The position numbers and the translations under genes were made by a program. Shown here piece after piece: positions 7,600 through 17,268 of a stretch of 59,638 nucleotides of DNA. Under the pieces are notes generated by a model that saw only the letters and a list, made by a program, of their open reading frames with translations, was not told the DNA's origin and searched no databases. This DNA is from Gammaproteobacteria bacterium (GTDB taxonomy: Bacteria; Pseudomonadota; Gammaproteobacteria; SZUA-152): assembly GCA_011321815.1 (NCBI GenBank), contig DROS01000033.1, positions 1-59,638 of the forward strand, written 5' to 3'. Position 1 is the stretch's first letter. Every line of letters begins with the position of its first letter.

Positions 7600-9441
7600 T
7601 CAGTCCTTTTGTAGTTTTTTCCGGGTGCTTTTTTTCGGTTTTTTATCTTTGTTCTTCGTTTTGCCTTTTGGCTTGCTGCGTTTTTCTGTTGCGTTATCAG
7701 CAGCCACAGGCTTTCCATCAGCACCTACCCGGGAAATTTTTAATGCCTGCCCTGCCACCCGGGTCTTGATCAAGTCCTGAAAGACCTCTTTGGGCATACC
7801 TTCGGGCAAATCCACATAGCTGAAGTCGTCATGAATCTTGATGTGGCCAATGTGCTTACCATCAAGCCCTGCTTCATTGGCTATGGCTCCCACGATATTG
7901 CCCGGCTGCACGTCATGATTATGGCCGACTTCAATACGGAAACGTTCCAGCCCTTCAGCTGGCGGCATTTCCTTTTTCGGCGCCCGTTCTTTGCGTGGGC
8001 GCACCCTGGCTTCGCCGCCACTTTTGTTGTTGTCACGTTTGTTTCCGCGCTTATCACCCCGCTTATTGAAAGCAGGCCGGTCATCCTTGTCCCAGTTGTC
8101 ACGAGACTGGCGCTGCGGTTTATTTTGTAACAACAATGGTGTGTCGCCTTGCAGCAAATGCGCCAGTGCAGCGGCAATTTCCAGCGCGGGTACATTGTGT
8201 TCTTGCTGGTATTGTTCGATAAGCTGATAAAAGATACCCATTTCTTCGGTAGCCAGGGTATCTGTGATGCGCTGTTTGAATTTGTCGATACGTTTGTCGT
8301 TGATGATTTCCGTGGATGGTAATTCCATGCGTTCAATCTTTTTCCGGGTGGCCTGTTCAATGGAATACAACAGGCGTTTTTCACGCGGTGCAACAAACAA
8401 AATGGCGTCACCTTGTCGACCGGCACGGCCGGTGCGACCAATGCGATGTACATAGGCTTCGGTATCGTAGGGAATGTCGTAATTGACCACATGACTGATG
8501 CGTTCCACATCCAGTCCGCGGGCCGCAACATCGGTGGCCACCAGAATGTCCAGTTTGTTTTTTTTCAGGTTATTAATGGTGCGTTCACGTAAATTTTGCT
8601 GGATGTCGCCATTAATGGCAGCGGCGGCATAACCACGGGCAGACAGTTTTTCAGCCAATTCCACTGTGGCGGTTTTGGTGCGCACAAAAATAATCATCGC
8701 GTCGAAGGGTTCAGCCTCACAGATGCGGGTCAATGCGTCGAGTTTGTGCATGCCGCTCACTGGCCAAAAGCGTTGCCGAATGGTGTCAACGGTGGTTGCC
8801 TTGGTTTTGATGGTGATTTGTGCCGGGTCGTTTAAATGACGTGTGGCGATACGCCGGATTTGCGTTGGCATGGTGGCAGAAAACAGGGCGATCTGTCGTT
8901 CATCCGGCGTCTGTTCCAGTATCCATTCCACATCATCAACAAAACCCATGCGTAGCATTTCGTCGGCCTCGTCCAACACCATGGCGCTGAGCTGGTCCAG
9001 CTTCAGCGTGCCACGACGCATGTGATCCATCACTCGTCCTGGCGTACCAACCACCACATGCACGCCACGTTGCAGGGCACGAATTTGCCCACGGTAATCC
9101 TGGCCGCCATAAACCGGCAATACATGAAAACCTTTCAGGTGTTTGGCATATTTTTGAAAGGCCTCGGCCACCTGAATGGCCAGCTCGCGGGTGGGCGCCA
9201 GCACCAATACCTGCGGATTTTTTTGCTTGAGATCGAGATTGGAGAGCATAGGCAGGGCAAATGCGGCGGTTTTGCCTGTACCGGTTTGTGCCTGCCCCAG
9301 TACGTCTCGGCCTTTCAGCAACAGGGGAATGGTTTCTGCCTGGATGGGCGAAGGGCTTTCGTAGCCCACTTCATCCAGAGCTTTAAGAATAGGTTTGCTC
9401 AGCGCCAGCTGATCGAACGCGGTTACCGTGTCGGTAGTCAT
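7600..9441 (-). CDS. deaD: Cold-shock DEAD-box RNA helicase DeaD/CsdA
   Basis: A 613-residue ATP-dependent RNA helicase acting in ribosome assembly and mRNA turnover. The helicase motifs run in order: the Q-motif region SPIQAETIP, AQTGTGKT (residues 51-58), PTRELAIQ, LDEADEML, FSAT, and HRIGRTGRAGR. After a linker rich in basic and asparagine residues comes the DbpA-type RNA-binding domain (RIEVGHNHDVQPGNIVGAI), then a lysine-rich tail ending KKSTRKKLQKD. This layout is DeaD rather than RhlB or SrmB. A long upstream gap is compatible with the long leader typical of cold-shock mRNAs. Confidence 0.95.
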   Translation of the reverse strand: MTTDTVTAFDQLALSKPILKALDEVGYESPSPIQAETIPLLLKGRDVLGQAQTGTGKTAAFALPMLSNLDLKQKNPQVLVLAPTRELAIQVAEAFQKYAKHLKGFHVLPVYGGQDYRGQIRALQRGVHVVVGTPGRVMDHMRRGTLKLDQLSAMVLDEADEMLRMGFVDDVEWILEQTPDERQIALFSATMPTQIRRIATRHLNDPAQITIKTKATTVDTIRQRFWPVSGMHKLDALTRICEAEPFDAMIIFVRTKTATVELAEKLSARGYAAAAINGDIQQNLRERTINNLKKNKLDILVATDVAARGLDVERISHVVNYDIPYDTEAYVHRIGRTGRAGRQGDAILFVAPREKRLLYSIEQATRKKIERMELPSTEIINDKRIDKFKQRITDTLATEEMGIFYQLIEQYQQEHNVPALEIAAALAHLLQGDTPLLLQNKPQRQSRDNWDKDDRPAFNKRGDKRGNKRDNNKSGGEARVRPRKERAPKKEMPPAEGLERFRIEVGHNHDVQPGNIVGAIANEAGLDGKHIGHIKIHDDFSYVDLPEGMPKEVFQDLIKTRVAGQALKISRVGADGKPVAADNATEKRSKPKGKTKNKDKKPKKSTRKKLQKD

Positions 9442-9810
9442 GTGTGTGTGCCTGTACTTGAATGATTAAATGCGAGAAAAGCCCGCTTTTCAAAAAAGTA
9501 AGAGCCGGAGTTCGCGGAAATGCCTGTCGTTCCCACCCGTGAATACTGCTGGGCGGAGCCGGAAAGGGCGCGTAGTGTACAGGTTTATGCGCCACAGCGC
9601 ATACTTTCTGTACAAAAAGATCATCGACTGACATGCCGATTTCCCCGGAAAACCCGGTTGGCTCAGAAAAGCCATGCAAGACATTGATGCGTATCGTGAA
9701 ATAAACCAACCCTTAACACCAACAGTAGGCGATGATTAAAGCGAACTGACTATTAGTAACGTCACCCCAGCGGGGCTTGATCCGCTGACCGGCCATTGGC
9801 GGCCCCGGGA
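9442..9810. other. 369-base gap upstream of deaD
   Basis: No credible coding region is visible. The stretch separates the deaD start from the end of the lipoprotein methyltransferase gene (both minus strand) and so holds the deaD promoter and 5' leader. E. coli csdA also has a long leader. I could not pick out a specific cold-shock element. Confidence 0.4.
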
Positions 9811-10665
9811 TTACTTGCTTTCCCGACGTTTATCCGCCTCGATCTGGCGTTGGTAAGCAATATTTTCGAGACGCAGTTGTTCTCTGACATCCGCTTCACG
9901 TTGCAGCAAAAAGACGATGGGCGCGCGCTGAAAAATCAGCCGCTCATCCATGCGCATACGCATGATACGCAAACCATTCTTGTCAGCCATGGCTTTGACA
10001 CGGGGAATGTTGTCAATATAGCCAATCTGATAATAAATTCGCCCGTTGGGCTTGAGGTGCTGCCGGACCTGCGCAAAAAAACGCTCGTGAATATCCCACC
10101 AGAATTGAGTGTACTGATTGGAAGGGTAATCAATGTTAAACAGGATGACATCAAAACGCTCATTGGGTTTGATGGGAGCAAACAGGTCGCCAAGGCGCAC
10201 TTCAATCCTGTCTTGCAAACCAAAGCGCCGGACATTGAGTTTGGCGGTTTCCACCGATCTGGCCGAAATATCAGTGGCCACGATATGGTCACTTATTTCC
10301 GCAGCAAAAATCGCCTGCACACCCGAACCCGTCCCCATATCGAGCACGCTCTCCCCTGGTTGAATTTGCCAGTGCGACAAAAGGTACACACTCTGTATGG
10401 AAGGACGGGTAACACCTTCGGGCACCAGAAAAGCGTGGTCATTGACCTTGAGCGTGCCATATTCAGGGTTTTCCGGCGTTGGCTCAAAATACTCCAGCGC
10501 GTAGGGGGTTTCAGTGGGCGGGGCCCGAAGCCCGCCTTTGGCCTTTGGAACATCTGCCGATGGCTGTACAGGCGGCTGTTGTGACGAAGGCCCGCAGCCG
10601 CCCATCAGTAGCGCAACAATGATACCGGGCAACAGCATTTTGCGAGAAGCAGTACCAACAAACAT
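9811..10665 (-). CDS. SAM-dependent methyltransferase with a lipoprotein signal
   Basis: A 284-residue protein. Residues 1-24 look like a lipoprotein signal: basic start (SRKM), hydrophobic core LLPGIIVALL, and lipobox LMGGC with Cys24. A proline-rich linker follows to about residue 60, then a Rossmann methyltransferase domain with motif I VLDMGTGSGVQ (107-117), acidic motif II VATDIS and motif IV FNIDYP (176-181). Motif IV resembles the NPPY of PrmA/HemK-like enzymes but with ID replacing PP. The C-terminus is charged. A SAM enzyme behind an export signal is odd because SAM is cytoplasmic. No start downstream of the lipobox suits a cytoplasmic form. The substrate is unknown. Confidence 0.8.
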   Translation of the reverse strand: MFVGTASRKMLLPGIIVALLMGGCGPSSQQPPVQPSADVPKAKGGLRAPPTETPYALEYFEPTPENPEYGTLKVNDHAFLVPEGVTRPSIQSVYLLSHWQIQPGESVLDMGTGSGVQAIFAAEISDHIVATDISARSVETAKLNVRRFGLQDRIEVRLGDLFAPIKPNERFDVILFNIDYPSNQYTQFWWDIHERFFAQVRQHLKPNGRIYYQIGYIDNIPRVKAMADKNGLRIMRMRMDERLIFQRAPIVFLLQREADVREQLRLENIAYQRQIEADKRRESK

Positions 10666-10718
10666 AAAGGATTCTTTGCCGGGTTCTACATAAAAAAACG
10701 TACCAGGGGCGCTGACGT

Positions 10719-11003
10719 TTATTTCTTGGCGCCCGGTGGTTTGAAACCTTCCGGCAGGCTGCCCATTTCGCCTTCCTTGAAGAAAAAGCCCCGCATGTGC
10801 TTTTCAATCATTGCCACACTGGCAGGATCAGCGGTGGACAACCCGTTTTCATTGATAATCATGGTTAAACGTTCCAGCCACTGCTGCCAGCCCTCTTTCG
10901 AGACATTTTCGAAAATGCGCTGACCCAGTTCACCGGGGTGCGGTACAGTATCGAGCCCTTCGCCCAGCTGGTTTGTGACTACACATTGCACCATCCTCGT
11001 CAT
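10719..11003 (-). CDS. yggX: Fe(II)-trafficking protein YggX
   Basis: A 94-residue protein of the YggX family, which protects iron-sulfur clusters from oxidative damage. The signatures MTRMVQCVVTNQLGEGLD (with conserved Cys7), HPGELGQRIFENVSKEGWQQ and LTMIINENGLS are all present. The length is normal. It is separated from the methyltransferase gene by 53 bases on the same strand and lies just downstream of tatC. Confidence 0.95.
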   Translation of the reverse strand: MTRMVQCVVTNQLGEGLDTVPHPGELGQRIFENVSKEGWQQWLERLTMIINENGLSTADPASVAMIEKHMRGFFFKEGEMGSLPEGFKPPGAKK

Positions 11004-11111
11004 GATTTTTCCTCGGCCTGCTTTTCGCCATTAATTAAATACGGTACCAATTATACCCGAGTGCCGCGCCGGGTTGATAGTTTTGCCGCAAGACAGGCTG
11101 ACACAGCTTTT

Positions 11112-12218
11112 TTATGTGTTATCTGGTTTCGTCTGCTCATCACTCTGCCCTGCCTCACCAACATCCTGTTCCTCAGGCGCAGCCACCTCGGCATCCTCTT
11201 CGGCTTCCAGCCGGTCCAGTTCGGCATCCATTTCAGCCTCAGTCAGCGGCTCATACTCTCCATGACCGGAATCATTGGCGTCTTCATAGTCATCAATATC
11301 ACTGTCGCCGGCATCACTCTGTCTGGTTTCCGGCTCATCTAGCGGATCAACAGAAGCAGATTCCACGTGATTTTCTGTTGCCGCTGAAACCGGGGCTGCC
11401 GCCGCTGCTGTCGCAGCTCCTGCGCCTTTCGCCGTTGGGGGCGCCGCCGAAACAGTATCGCCTGCGATATTGTTCTCTTCTTCCGGCTTGGTATAAAAGC
11501 GCGAAAAGATCAAGCCCAGCTCGAACAAAAGCCACATCGGAATCGCTAACAGGGTTTGTGAAATCACATCCGGTGGTGTCAGCAGCATACCAAACACAAA
11601 AGCGCTGACGATGACGTAAGGCCGTTTGGCGGCAAGTTTTTCAGCGGTACTGATGCCGCTCCACACCACCAGGATGGTGGCAATGGGCACTTCAAATGCC
11701 AAGCCAAACGCAAAAAACATTTTGATGGCAAAATCAAGATAATAAGTGATGTCGGGTGTAACCGACACACCCTCCGGGGCAATGCCGGTAAGAAAACCGA
11801 ACACCAGCGGAAATACGACGTAATAGGCAAAGGCCATGCCTGCGTAAAACAAAGCCGTACTGGACAATAACAGGGGATAAACCAGTTTTTTTTCGTGCTG
11901 ATACAGCCCCGGTGCTATAAAACCCCATGCCTGATAAAGAATAAAGGGCACAGCAATAAAGATGGACAGCACCAATGCCAGTTTAAAAGGGGTCAAAAAA
12001 GGCGACACCACCTGCGTGGCAATCATGCTGGTGCCTTCCGCCATGTGCTGCAACAGCGGGTCTGCAAGGTACGTGTACAAATCGTTGGCAAAGGCAAACA
12101 GGGCAAGAAACAGCACAACAATAACCAAAACCACACGCAACAGGCGATCACGCAACTCCAGCAGATGTTGTACCAGAGGCTGTTCGTTAGGGGGGGGGTA
12201 TTGCTTCGGCTTAGACAT
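11112..12218 (-). CDS. tatC: Twin-arginine translocase subunit TatC with a long acidic tail
   Basis: Receptor subunit of the Tat pathway for folded proteins. I chose the ATG at 12218 (MSKPKQYPPPNEQPLV), which overlaps the tatB stop by 8 bases; the frame stays open 15 codons further up to 12263 without a ribosome binding site. The core (to about residue 245) shows the family motifs HLLELRDRLLRV, LTPFKLAL, LYQAWGFIAPGLYQHEK and LLTPPDVISQ and six membrane segments. A tail of about 120 residues follows, alanine-rich at first and then very acidic (DSDIDDYEDAND, LDRLEAEEDAEVAAPEEQD). E. coli TatC has no such tail. Confidence 0.95.
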   Translation of the reverse strand: MSKPKQYPPPNEQPLVQHLLELRDRLLRVVLVIVVLFLALFAFANDLYTYLADPLLQHMAEGTSMIATQVVSPFLTPFKLALVLSIFIAVPFILYQAWGFIAPGLYQHEKKLVYPLLLSSTALFYAGMAFAYYVVFPLVFGFLTGIAPEGVSVTPDITYYLDFAIKMFFAFGLAFEVPIATILVVWSGISTAEKLAAKRPYVIVSAFVFGMLLTPPDVISQTLLAIPMWLLFELGLIFSRFYTKPEEENNIAGDTVSAAPPTAKGAGAATAAAAAPVSAATENHVESASVDPLDEPETRQSDAGDSDIDDYEDANDSGHGEYEPLTEAEMDAELDRLEAEEDAEVAAPEEQDVGEAGQSDEQTKPDNT

Positions 12219-12648
12219 GCTTGTTATTTGGGGAACGGTCTGCGGCAGCGGTGTTGTCATCATTGGCAGCCGGCGTATCGCCGCTGGCTGCTTTCATCGG
12301 GGTTTCCGGCTTTTGTGCTGACAACGTTTCTTGTGGCTTGCTTGCAGTTGGCTGCTGCCTTGAAGGAACCGCTCGCGGGACCGGCTTGCGATCATCCGGC
12401 TCTGTCGGGGTTTGTTCCAGAATCTCATGCAGGGATTGAATCCGGGTTTGCTCTTCCAGCAGGCGTTTCAGTTCATCGGCTTTGTTCACTTCCAGATTGA
12501 TGTCGGCCTGTATCGAACTCACAAAACGCCGTGCGCTGCCAATCCACTGACCGACTGTTCTCGCCACACCGGGCAGACGTTCGGGGCCGATAACCACCAG
12601 GGCAACCACGCCAATCAACGCCATTTCCATAAAACCTATATCAAACAT
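12211..12648 (-). CDS. tatB: Sec-independent translocase protein TatB
   Basis: A 145-residue Tat component that receives twin-arginine precursors with TatC. It starts MFDIGFMEMALIGVVALVVI, with the conserved glutamate in the short membrane helix, then GPERLPGVARTVGQWIG and an amphipathic helix. The C-terminal half is polar and proline/alanine-rich with no fixed structure expected. It lies between tatA (75 bases upstream) and tatC (8-base overlap), the usual tatABC order. Confidence 0.95.
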   Translation of the reverse strand: MFDIGFMEMALIGVVALVVIGPERLPGVARTVGQWIGSARRFVSSIQADINLEVNKADELKRLLEEQTRIQSLHEILEQTPTEPDDRKPVPRAVPSRQQPTASKPQETLSAQKPETPMKAASGDTPAANDDNTAAADRSPNNKHV

Positions 12649-12723
12649 ACCGTCAGGGACTCGTCAGGAATGGCGGGTCACTAAGGATTATCAATCTCTG
12701 TAACTCGACATTCACCATGCAAA

Positions 12724-12957
12724 TCAGACTTTGTCTTTGTCTTTTTCTTTGTTGGTAACTTCACCTTCGATGACGTCACCCGCATCCTGTTTCAACTGGC
12801 CCGGCTCATCAGGTTTTTTTTCTTCCTCACTCATTGCCGTTTTAAAACCTTTGATGGCTGAACCCAGATCACCACCCACGTTACGCAGGCGTTTGGCGCC
12901 AAACAGCAGCAACACAATCACCAGAATAATTACCAACTGCCAGATACTGATACCCAT
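12724..12957 (-). CDS. tatA: Twin-arginine translocase protein TatA
   Basis: A 77-residue pore-forming Tat subunit. The start [20 protein letters not shown] is the canonical TatA helix, followed by [19 protein letters not shown] and an acidic/lysine tail. I use the ATG at 12957, which has a clear GGAG ribosome binding site 7 bases upstream; the frame is open 13 codons further but without family support. It heads tatABC and follows hinT by 66 bases, so it may be read from the his operon. Confidence 0.95.
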   Translation of the reverse strand: MGISIWQLVIILVIVLLLFGAKRLRNVGGDLGSAIKGFKTAMSEEEKKPDEPGQLKQDAGDVIEGEVTNKEKDKDKV

Positions 12958-13023
12958 TTTTTTCTCCGTTTTGCCCAGATGGCGCTTACCTTTCAAGCAT
13001 TTAAAAATACGCCAGAATTAACG

Positions 13024-13362
13024 TTAACTGAATCCGGGAAGTCTCCCACCACCCAGAATATGAATGTGTAAATGAAAAATTTCCTGTCCACCACCTGACC
13101 CGGTGTTGATAATCGTTCGGAAACCATCATCCAGCCCATGCTCTTTTGCCAGTTTTGGCAGCTGCCGCATCATATGTGCCAGCAACGCATCATGCGCCAC
13201 ATTTATTTCATCCAGGCTGGCAATATGCTCACGCGGCACCACTAACAAATGTACGTCGGCTTTTGGATAAAGATCCTTGAACACAACGATTTGATCATCT
13301 TCATACACTGTGTCAGAAGGAACTTCTTGCGCCACAATTTTACAAAACAGGCAATCACTCAC
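13024..13362 (-). CDS. hinT: HIT-family purine nucleoside phosphoramidase HinT
   Basis: A 112-residue histidine-triad hydrolase. The GTG at 13362 is preferred: it gives the usual start [17 protein letters not shown], overlaps the hisE stop by 8 bases, and has AGAGGA 7 bases upstream. An in-frame ATG nine codons earlier (13389) also exists. The active-site triad is HLHIH near the C-terminus, followed by GGGRLPGFS. HinT commonly follows hisE in this class of bacteria. Confidence 0.93.
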   Translation of the reverse strand: MSDCLFCKIVAQEVPSDTVYEDDQIVVFKDLYPKADVHLLVVPREHIASLDEINVAHDALLAHMMRQLPKLAKEHGLDDGFRTIINTGSGGGQEIFHLHIHILGGGRLPGFS

Positions 13363-13681
13363 GTTTATTTCCTCTACCGGCTTTTTCATCCAGACCGGAC
13401 AAACCAAAGCGTCGTGAAAGTTCGTCCAGCACCTGCTGCGGGCCTAATCCTTGTTGGGCCAGTAGCACCAGGGTATGAAACCACAAATCTGCAATTTCAT
13501 ATACAATCTTGTCTGCGTCGCCATCTTTGGCGGCCATCACTGTTTCGGTGGCTTCTTCACCGACTTTTTTCAGGATCGCATCCAGCCCTTTGCTGTAAAG
13601 GCTGGCGACATAAGAACTGTCCGGCTCTGCGCCTTTGCGCGCTTCCAGCACATCTGCCAATTGTTGCAAAACCTCATTCAC
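13355..13681 (-). CDS. hisE: Phosphoribosyl-ATP pyrophosphatase HisE
   Basis: Second step of histidine synthesis (PR-ATP to PR-AMP). A 108-residue MazG-like fold protein with [47 protein letters not shown] and [16 protein letters not shown] chose the GTG at 13681 because AGGAG lies 8 bases upstream and the length matches the family. An open extension reaches an ATG at 13747 without similarity to HisE. Here hisE and hisI are separate genes, as in many non-enteric gammaproteobacteria. Confidence 0.93.
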   Translation of the reverse strand: MNEVLQQLADVLEARKGAEPDSSYVASLYSKGLDAILKKVGEEATETVMAAKDGDADKIVYEIADLWFHTLVLLAQQGLGPQQVLDELSRRFGLSGLDEKAGRGNKRE

Positions 13682-13784
13682 ACACTTTCGCTCCTGAACA
13701 ACATCCAAGCCAAAACCATTCTCCCCCGTAAAGCGGGTATCGCCCACCAGTTACACTTTACTCAATCATTACGGGTGGAAAATG

Positions 13785-14168
13785 TCATTTCTTGTAAAAA
13801 GACGCCGGGTCTTTCAATACCTCATCAGTTTCAACCCACTGGTCATCCTGATACTGCCGGTAAAAACAACGTTCACGACCGGTATGACAAGCGATACCAC
13901 CCAACTGTTCTACGGATAACAACAGCACATCTGCATCACAGTCGAGGCGCAGGTCTTTCAGTTTTTGCACATGGCCGGATTCTTCGCCTTTGCGCCATAA
14001 CTTCTGGCGTGAACGCGACCAGTAAATGGCGCGGCCTTCGTCTACGGTCAGCTGCAGGGATTCCCGGTTCATCCAGGCCATCATTAACACTTTGCCACTT
14101 TGTGCATCTTGTGCAATGGCGGGCACCAGGCCATCGGTGTCCCATTTAATGCTATCCAGCCAATCCAT
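13785..14168 (-). CDS. hisI: Phosphoribosyl-AMP cyclohydrolase HisI
   Basis: Third step of histidine synthesis. A 127-residue zinc enzyme with [49 protein letters not shown] and the metal-binding [10 protein letters not shown] and [12 protein letters not shown] motifs. The ATG at 14168 gives the standard N-terminus; a GTG five codons upstream (14183) is possible, and neither has a strong ribosome binding site. It follows hisF closely. Confidence 0.94.
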   Translation of the reverse strand: MDWLDSIKWDTDGLVPAIAQDAQSGKVLMMAWMNRESLQLTVDEGRAIYWSRSRQKLWRKGEESGHVQKLKDLRLDCDADVLLLSVEQLGGIACHTGRERCFYRQYQDDQWVETDEVLKDPASFYKK

Positions 14169-14196
14169 CACGCGATGATCCACGAAAAAAGGTTAT

Positions 14197-14982
14197 TCAC
14201 AATCGCACCTCCACACCAGCTGCCGCCATGGCACGCTTGGCTTCTTCGATGCTGTGTTCACCAAAGTGAAAAATACTTGCGGCCAATACGGCATCGGCAC
14301 GGCCTTCCGTCACACCTTCGGCAAGGTGCTTCAGCTCACCCACACCACCGGAGGCAATCACCGGCACGCTCACTGCGTCACTCACTGCGCGGGTCAGTTC
14401 CAGATCAAAGCCAATCTTGGTGCCATCACGATCCATGCTGGTGAGCAGGATTTCACCAGCACCATAGTCCACCATCTTTTTTGCCCATTCGATGGCATCA
14501 ATACCCGTGGACTTGCGGCCGCCGTGGGTAAAAATTTCCCAGCGTTTGTTTTCGCCACTCCCTTGCGAAGCGTCGCTCACGCACTTGGCGTCGATGGCCA
14601 CCACAATACATTGTGAACCAAACCGGTTTGCGGCTTCACGCACAAATTCGGGATTAAAAACCGCTGCGGTGTTGATGCCGACTTTATCCGCGCCTGCATT
14701 TAACATACGCCGGATATCTTCTACGCTACGGATGCCTCCGCCGACGGTCAGGGGAATAAACACCTGCCCTGCCACTTCTTCCACCACATGTACCATGGTT
14801 TCTCGGTCATCGGAACTGGCGGTAATATCAAGAAAGGTGATTTCATCTGCGCCCTGTTCGTCGTAGCGTTTGGCGACTTCCACCGGGTCACCGGCATCGC
14901 GGATGTCAACGAATTGTACGCCTTTGACGACACGGCCATTGTCTACATCGAGACAGGGAATAATACGTTTTGCCAGTCCCAT
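14197..14982 (-). CDS. hisF: Imidazole glycerol phosphate synthase cyclase subunit HisF
   Basis: A 261-residue TIM barrel that closes the imidazole ring with ammonia from HisH. The ATG at 14982 ([13 protein letters not shown]) has GAGG about 8 bases upstream and the classic start; the longer open frame to 15096 runs into hisA and is not used. Family motifs are [52 protein letters not shown] and [11 protein letters not shown]. It starts 10 bases after hisA. Confidence 0.97.
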   Translation of the reverse strand: MGLAKRIIPCLDVDNGRVVKGVQFVDIRDAGDPVEVAKRYDEQGADEITFLDITASSDDRETMVHVVEEVAGQVFIPLTVGGGIRSVEDIRRMLNAGADKVGINTAAVFNPEFVREAANRFGSQCIVVAIDAKCVSDASQGSGENKRWEIFTHGGRKSTGIDAIEWAKKMVDYGAGEILLTSMDRDGTKIGFDLELTRAVSDAVSVPVIASGGVGELKHLAEGVTEGRADAVLAASIFHFGEHSIEEAKRAMAAAGVEVRL

Positions 14983-14992
14983 TGTCGGGCCT

Positions 14993-15736
14993 CTATTTTT
15001 CGCTAGCCAGATCATCGGCCAATTTCTGGCCTTGCACAAAATCCAGCGTGCCTTCGTAAATCGCGCGTCCGGTAATGGCGCCAACAATGCCTTCATCGGC
15101 CACCTGGCTTAACGCACGGATGTCATCAAGGTTGGTAATACCTCCGGAGGCAATCACCGGAATTTTAATGGCTTGCGCCAGTTTTACGGTGGATTCCACA
15201 TTGACGCCATTCATCATGCCGTCACGGGAAATATCGGTGTAAATGATGGCTTCAACACCGTCTTGCTCAAAGTGTTGGGCCATGTCGATAACATCGTGAT
15301 GTGACAGTTTTGACCAACCATCAATGGCCACTTTGCCGTCTTTGGCATCCAGTCCGATGATGATATGACCGGGAAAACTCAGGCAGATATCGGATACAAA
15401 GTGCGGCGCATTCACAGCCCTGGTACCGATAATGACATATTGCACACCGGCCTCCAGATAAGTCTGAATCGTGTCTTCATCACGAATACCGCCACCGATT
15501 TGTACCGGCACATCGGGAAATGCGTCAACGATGTCGTGTACGATATCGGCATTCATGGGCTTGCCCTCGAAGGCGCCATTCAAATCCACCAGATGCAAAC
15601 GTCGCGCACCAGCCTCTACCCAACGGCGCGCCATGTCGATGGGGTCATCAGAAAATACGGTATCGTCTTCCATGCGGCCTTGTTTGAGGCGCACACACTT
15701 GCCATCTTTAAGATCGATTGCAGGAATCAGTAACAT
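14993..15736 (-). CDS. hisA: ProFAR isomerase HisA
   Basis: A 247-residue TIM-barrel isomerase (fourth step of histidine synthesis). It starts [20 protein letters not shown], with the catalytic aspartate in AIDLKDG, then [13 protein letters not shown], the second acidic residue in [12 protein letters not shown], and [12 protein letters not shown]. The length is normal. It is separated from hisH by 143 bases that include a short CCTCACCCTCTCCC stretch but no gene. Confidence 0.97.
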   Translation of the reverse strand: MLLIPAIDLKDGKCVRLKQGRMEDDTVFSDDPIDMARRWVEAGARRLHLVDLNGAFEGKPMNADIVHDIVDAFPDVPVQIGGGIRDEDTIQTYLEAGVQYVIIGTRAVNAPHFVSDICLSFPGHIIIGLDAKDGKVAIDGWSKLSHHDVIDMAQHFEQDGVEAIIYTDISRDGMMNGVNVESTVKLAQAIKIPVIASGGITNLDDIRALSQVADEGIVGAITGRAIYEGTLDFVQGQKLADDLASEK

Positions 15737-15879
15737 TATTATTTCCCGTTAAAAACACTGTTGAATTCAGGGGTACGCGCCAGCATCACTTTTGTGCCAA
15801 CCTCATCATCCCTCACCCTCTCCCGGCTCCAGTAAAGGGAATTTTTGTTTTCCAAACGCTGTGCGGCAACGAACACCAC

Positions 15880-16530
15880 TTACACCTGACCATCCCAGGC
15901 CACAAAATTAGCATACAACTGCAAGCCCGCCTGAGCACTTTTCTCCGGGTGGAACTGCACGGCAAAAATATTATCCCTGGCAATGGCCGCCACAAACGGG
16001 AATCCATACACCACCGAACCGGCCACCGGCTCCGGCCCTGCCGGTTGTGCGTAATAGCTGTGTACAAAGTAAAAGCGTGTGTCCGGCATGATGTCTTTCC
16101 ACATGGGATGCGGCATGGTTTGGTCTACCTGATTCCAACCCATATGTGGCACTTTGAGGTGCTGGCCATTAAGTGGATCACGCAGATCGCTACCAAAAGG
16201 CTCCACTGTACCGGGAAAAAGTCCCAGACACTCGACGCCGTCATTTTCGGCGCTGCACTCCAGCATCGCCTGCATGCCTACACACACACCCAGCAGCGGG
16301 CGGCCACTGTGAGCCACCTGCTTTACCACTGCGTCCAGTTTCAGGCGTTTCAATTCACCCATGCAATCGCGCATGGCGCCCACACCGGGCAACACCACGC
16401 GGTCAGCGGCCAAAATCTGTTCGGCATCAGAGGTCACCAGCACACGATGATCGCCCGGCACATGCTCCAGCGCCTTGGCCACCGAGTGCAGATTACCCAT
16501 GCCATAGTCGATTACTGCAACAGTATTCAT
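15880..16530 (-). CDS. hisH: Imidazole glycerol phosphate synthase glutaminase subunit HisH
   Basis: A 216-residue class I glutamine amidotransferase that feeds ammonia to HisF. It has [18 protein letters not shown] at the start, the nucleophile in [12 protein letters not shown], and the catalytic His/Glu pair in VQFHPEKS near the C-terminus (FVAWDGQV). It lies 15 bases after hisB. Confidence 0.96.
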   Translation of the reverse strand: MNTVAVIDYGMGNLHSVAKALEHVPGDHRVLVTSDAEQILAADRVVLPGVGAMRDCMGELKRLKLDAVVKQVAHSGRPLLGVCVGMQAMLECSAENDGVECLGLFPGTVEPFGSDLRDPLNGQHLKVPHMGWNQVDQTMPHPMWKDIMPDTRFYFVHSYYAQPAGPEPVAGSVVYGFPFVAAIARDNIFAVQFHPEKSAQAGLQLYANFVAWDGQV

Positions 16531-16545
16531 TATAGCAATCGACTC

Positions 16546-17139
16546 TTACAGCTTGCCTTTGGTTGACGGCAGGATGTCGCCCATGCGTGCATCCACCTCC
16601 ACCGCCATGCGCAGGGCGCGGCCAAAGGCCTTGAAAATGGTCTCGGCAATGTGGTGCGAATTTTTGCCGCGCAGGTTGTCCACATGCAAGGTAACCTGGG
16701 CATGGTTGATGAAACCCTGAAAAAACTCCACCAGCAGGTCCACGTCAAAATCACCCACGCGCGCGCGCGGATAGTCGGCATGATGTTCCAAACCGGGACG
16801 GCCAGAAAAATCAATCACCACACGCGACAACGCCTCGTCCAATGGCACGTAGGCATGACCGTAACGACGGATACCTTTTTTGTCCCCCACGGCCTCGGCA
16901 AAGGCCTGACCCAGCGTGATGCCCACATCTTCCACCGTGTGATGGGCGTCGATGTGCAGATCACCTTTGGCGGTGATGTCCAGGTCAATCATGCCGTGGC
17001 GCGCCACCTGATCCAGCATGTGGTCGAGGAAGGGAACGCCGGTATCCACCGTGCAGGCGCCTGTGCCATCAAGGTTGATGCTGACCTTGACCTGGGTTTC
17101 CAGGGTGTCACGTTTTAGGGTGGCTTTACGATCAGCCAT
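16546..17139 (-). CDS. hisB: Imidazoleglycerol-phosphate dehydratase HisB
   Basis: A 197-residue monofunctional dehydratase without the fused HisN phosphatase found in E. coli HisB. Metal-binding repeats are present: [14 protein letters not shown], the first [11 protein letters not shown] box, and [18 protein letters not shown] separate histidinol-phosphate phosphatase must be encoded elsewhere. The hisC stop lies 129 bases upstream. Confidence 0.97.
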   Translation of the reverse strand: MADRKATLKRDTLETQVKVSINLDGTGACTVDTGVPFLDHMLDQVARHGMIDLDITAKGDLHIDAHHTVEDVGITLGQAFAEAVGDKKGIRRYGHAYVPLDEALSRVVIDFSGRPGLEHHADYPRARVGDFDVDLLVEFFQGFINHAQVTLHVDNLRGKNSHHIAETIFKAFGRALRMAVEVDARMGDILPSTKGKL

Positions 17140-17268
17140 GGATTTTTCTCCGGCACCGCTGGTGCTGTTTATTTGTTGAACCGCGTAGCATAACGTTTCG
17201 TGCCAGTTGATTGAAGCAGAACCTTGTTTTCCTGCACGCCTACTCTTCTGGTGCAGGCCAGGATGACG

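Noticed and set aside
7560-7600. GC-rich inverted repeat after deaD as its terminator
   Set aside because: On the minus strand the stem is followed by A residues, not T residues.
11112-12263. Longer TatC starting at 12263
   Set aside because: No ribosome binding site there, and the extra residues precede the normal TatC start at 12218.
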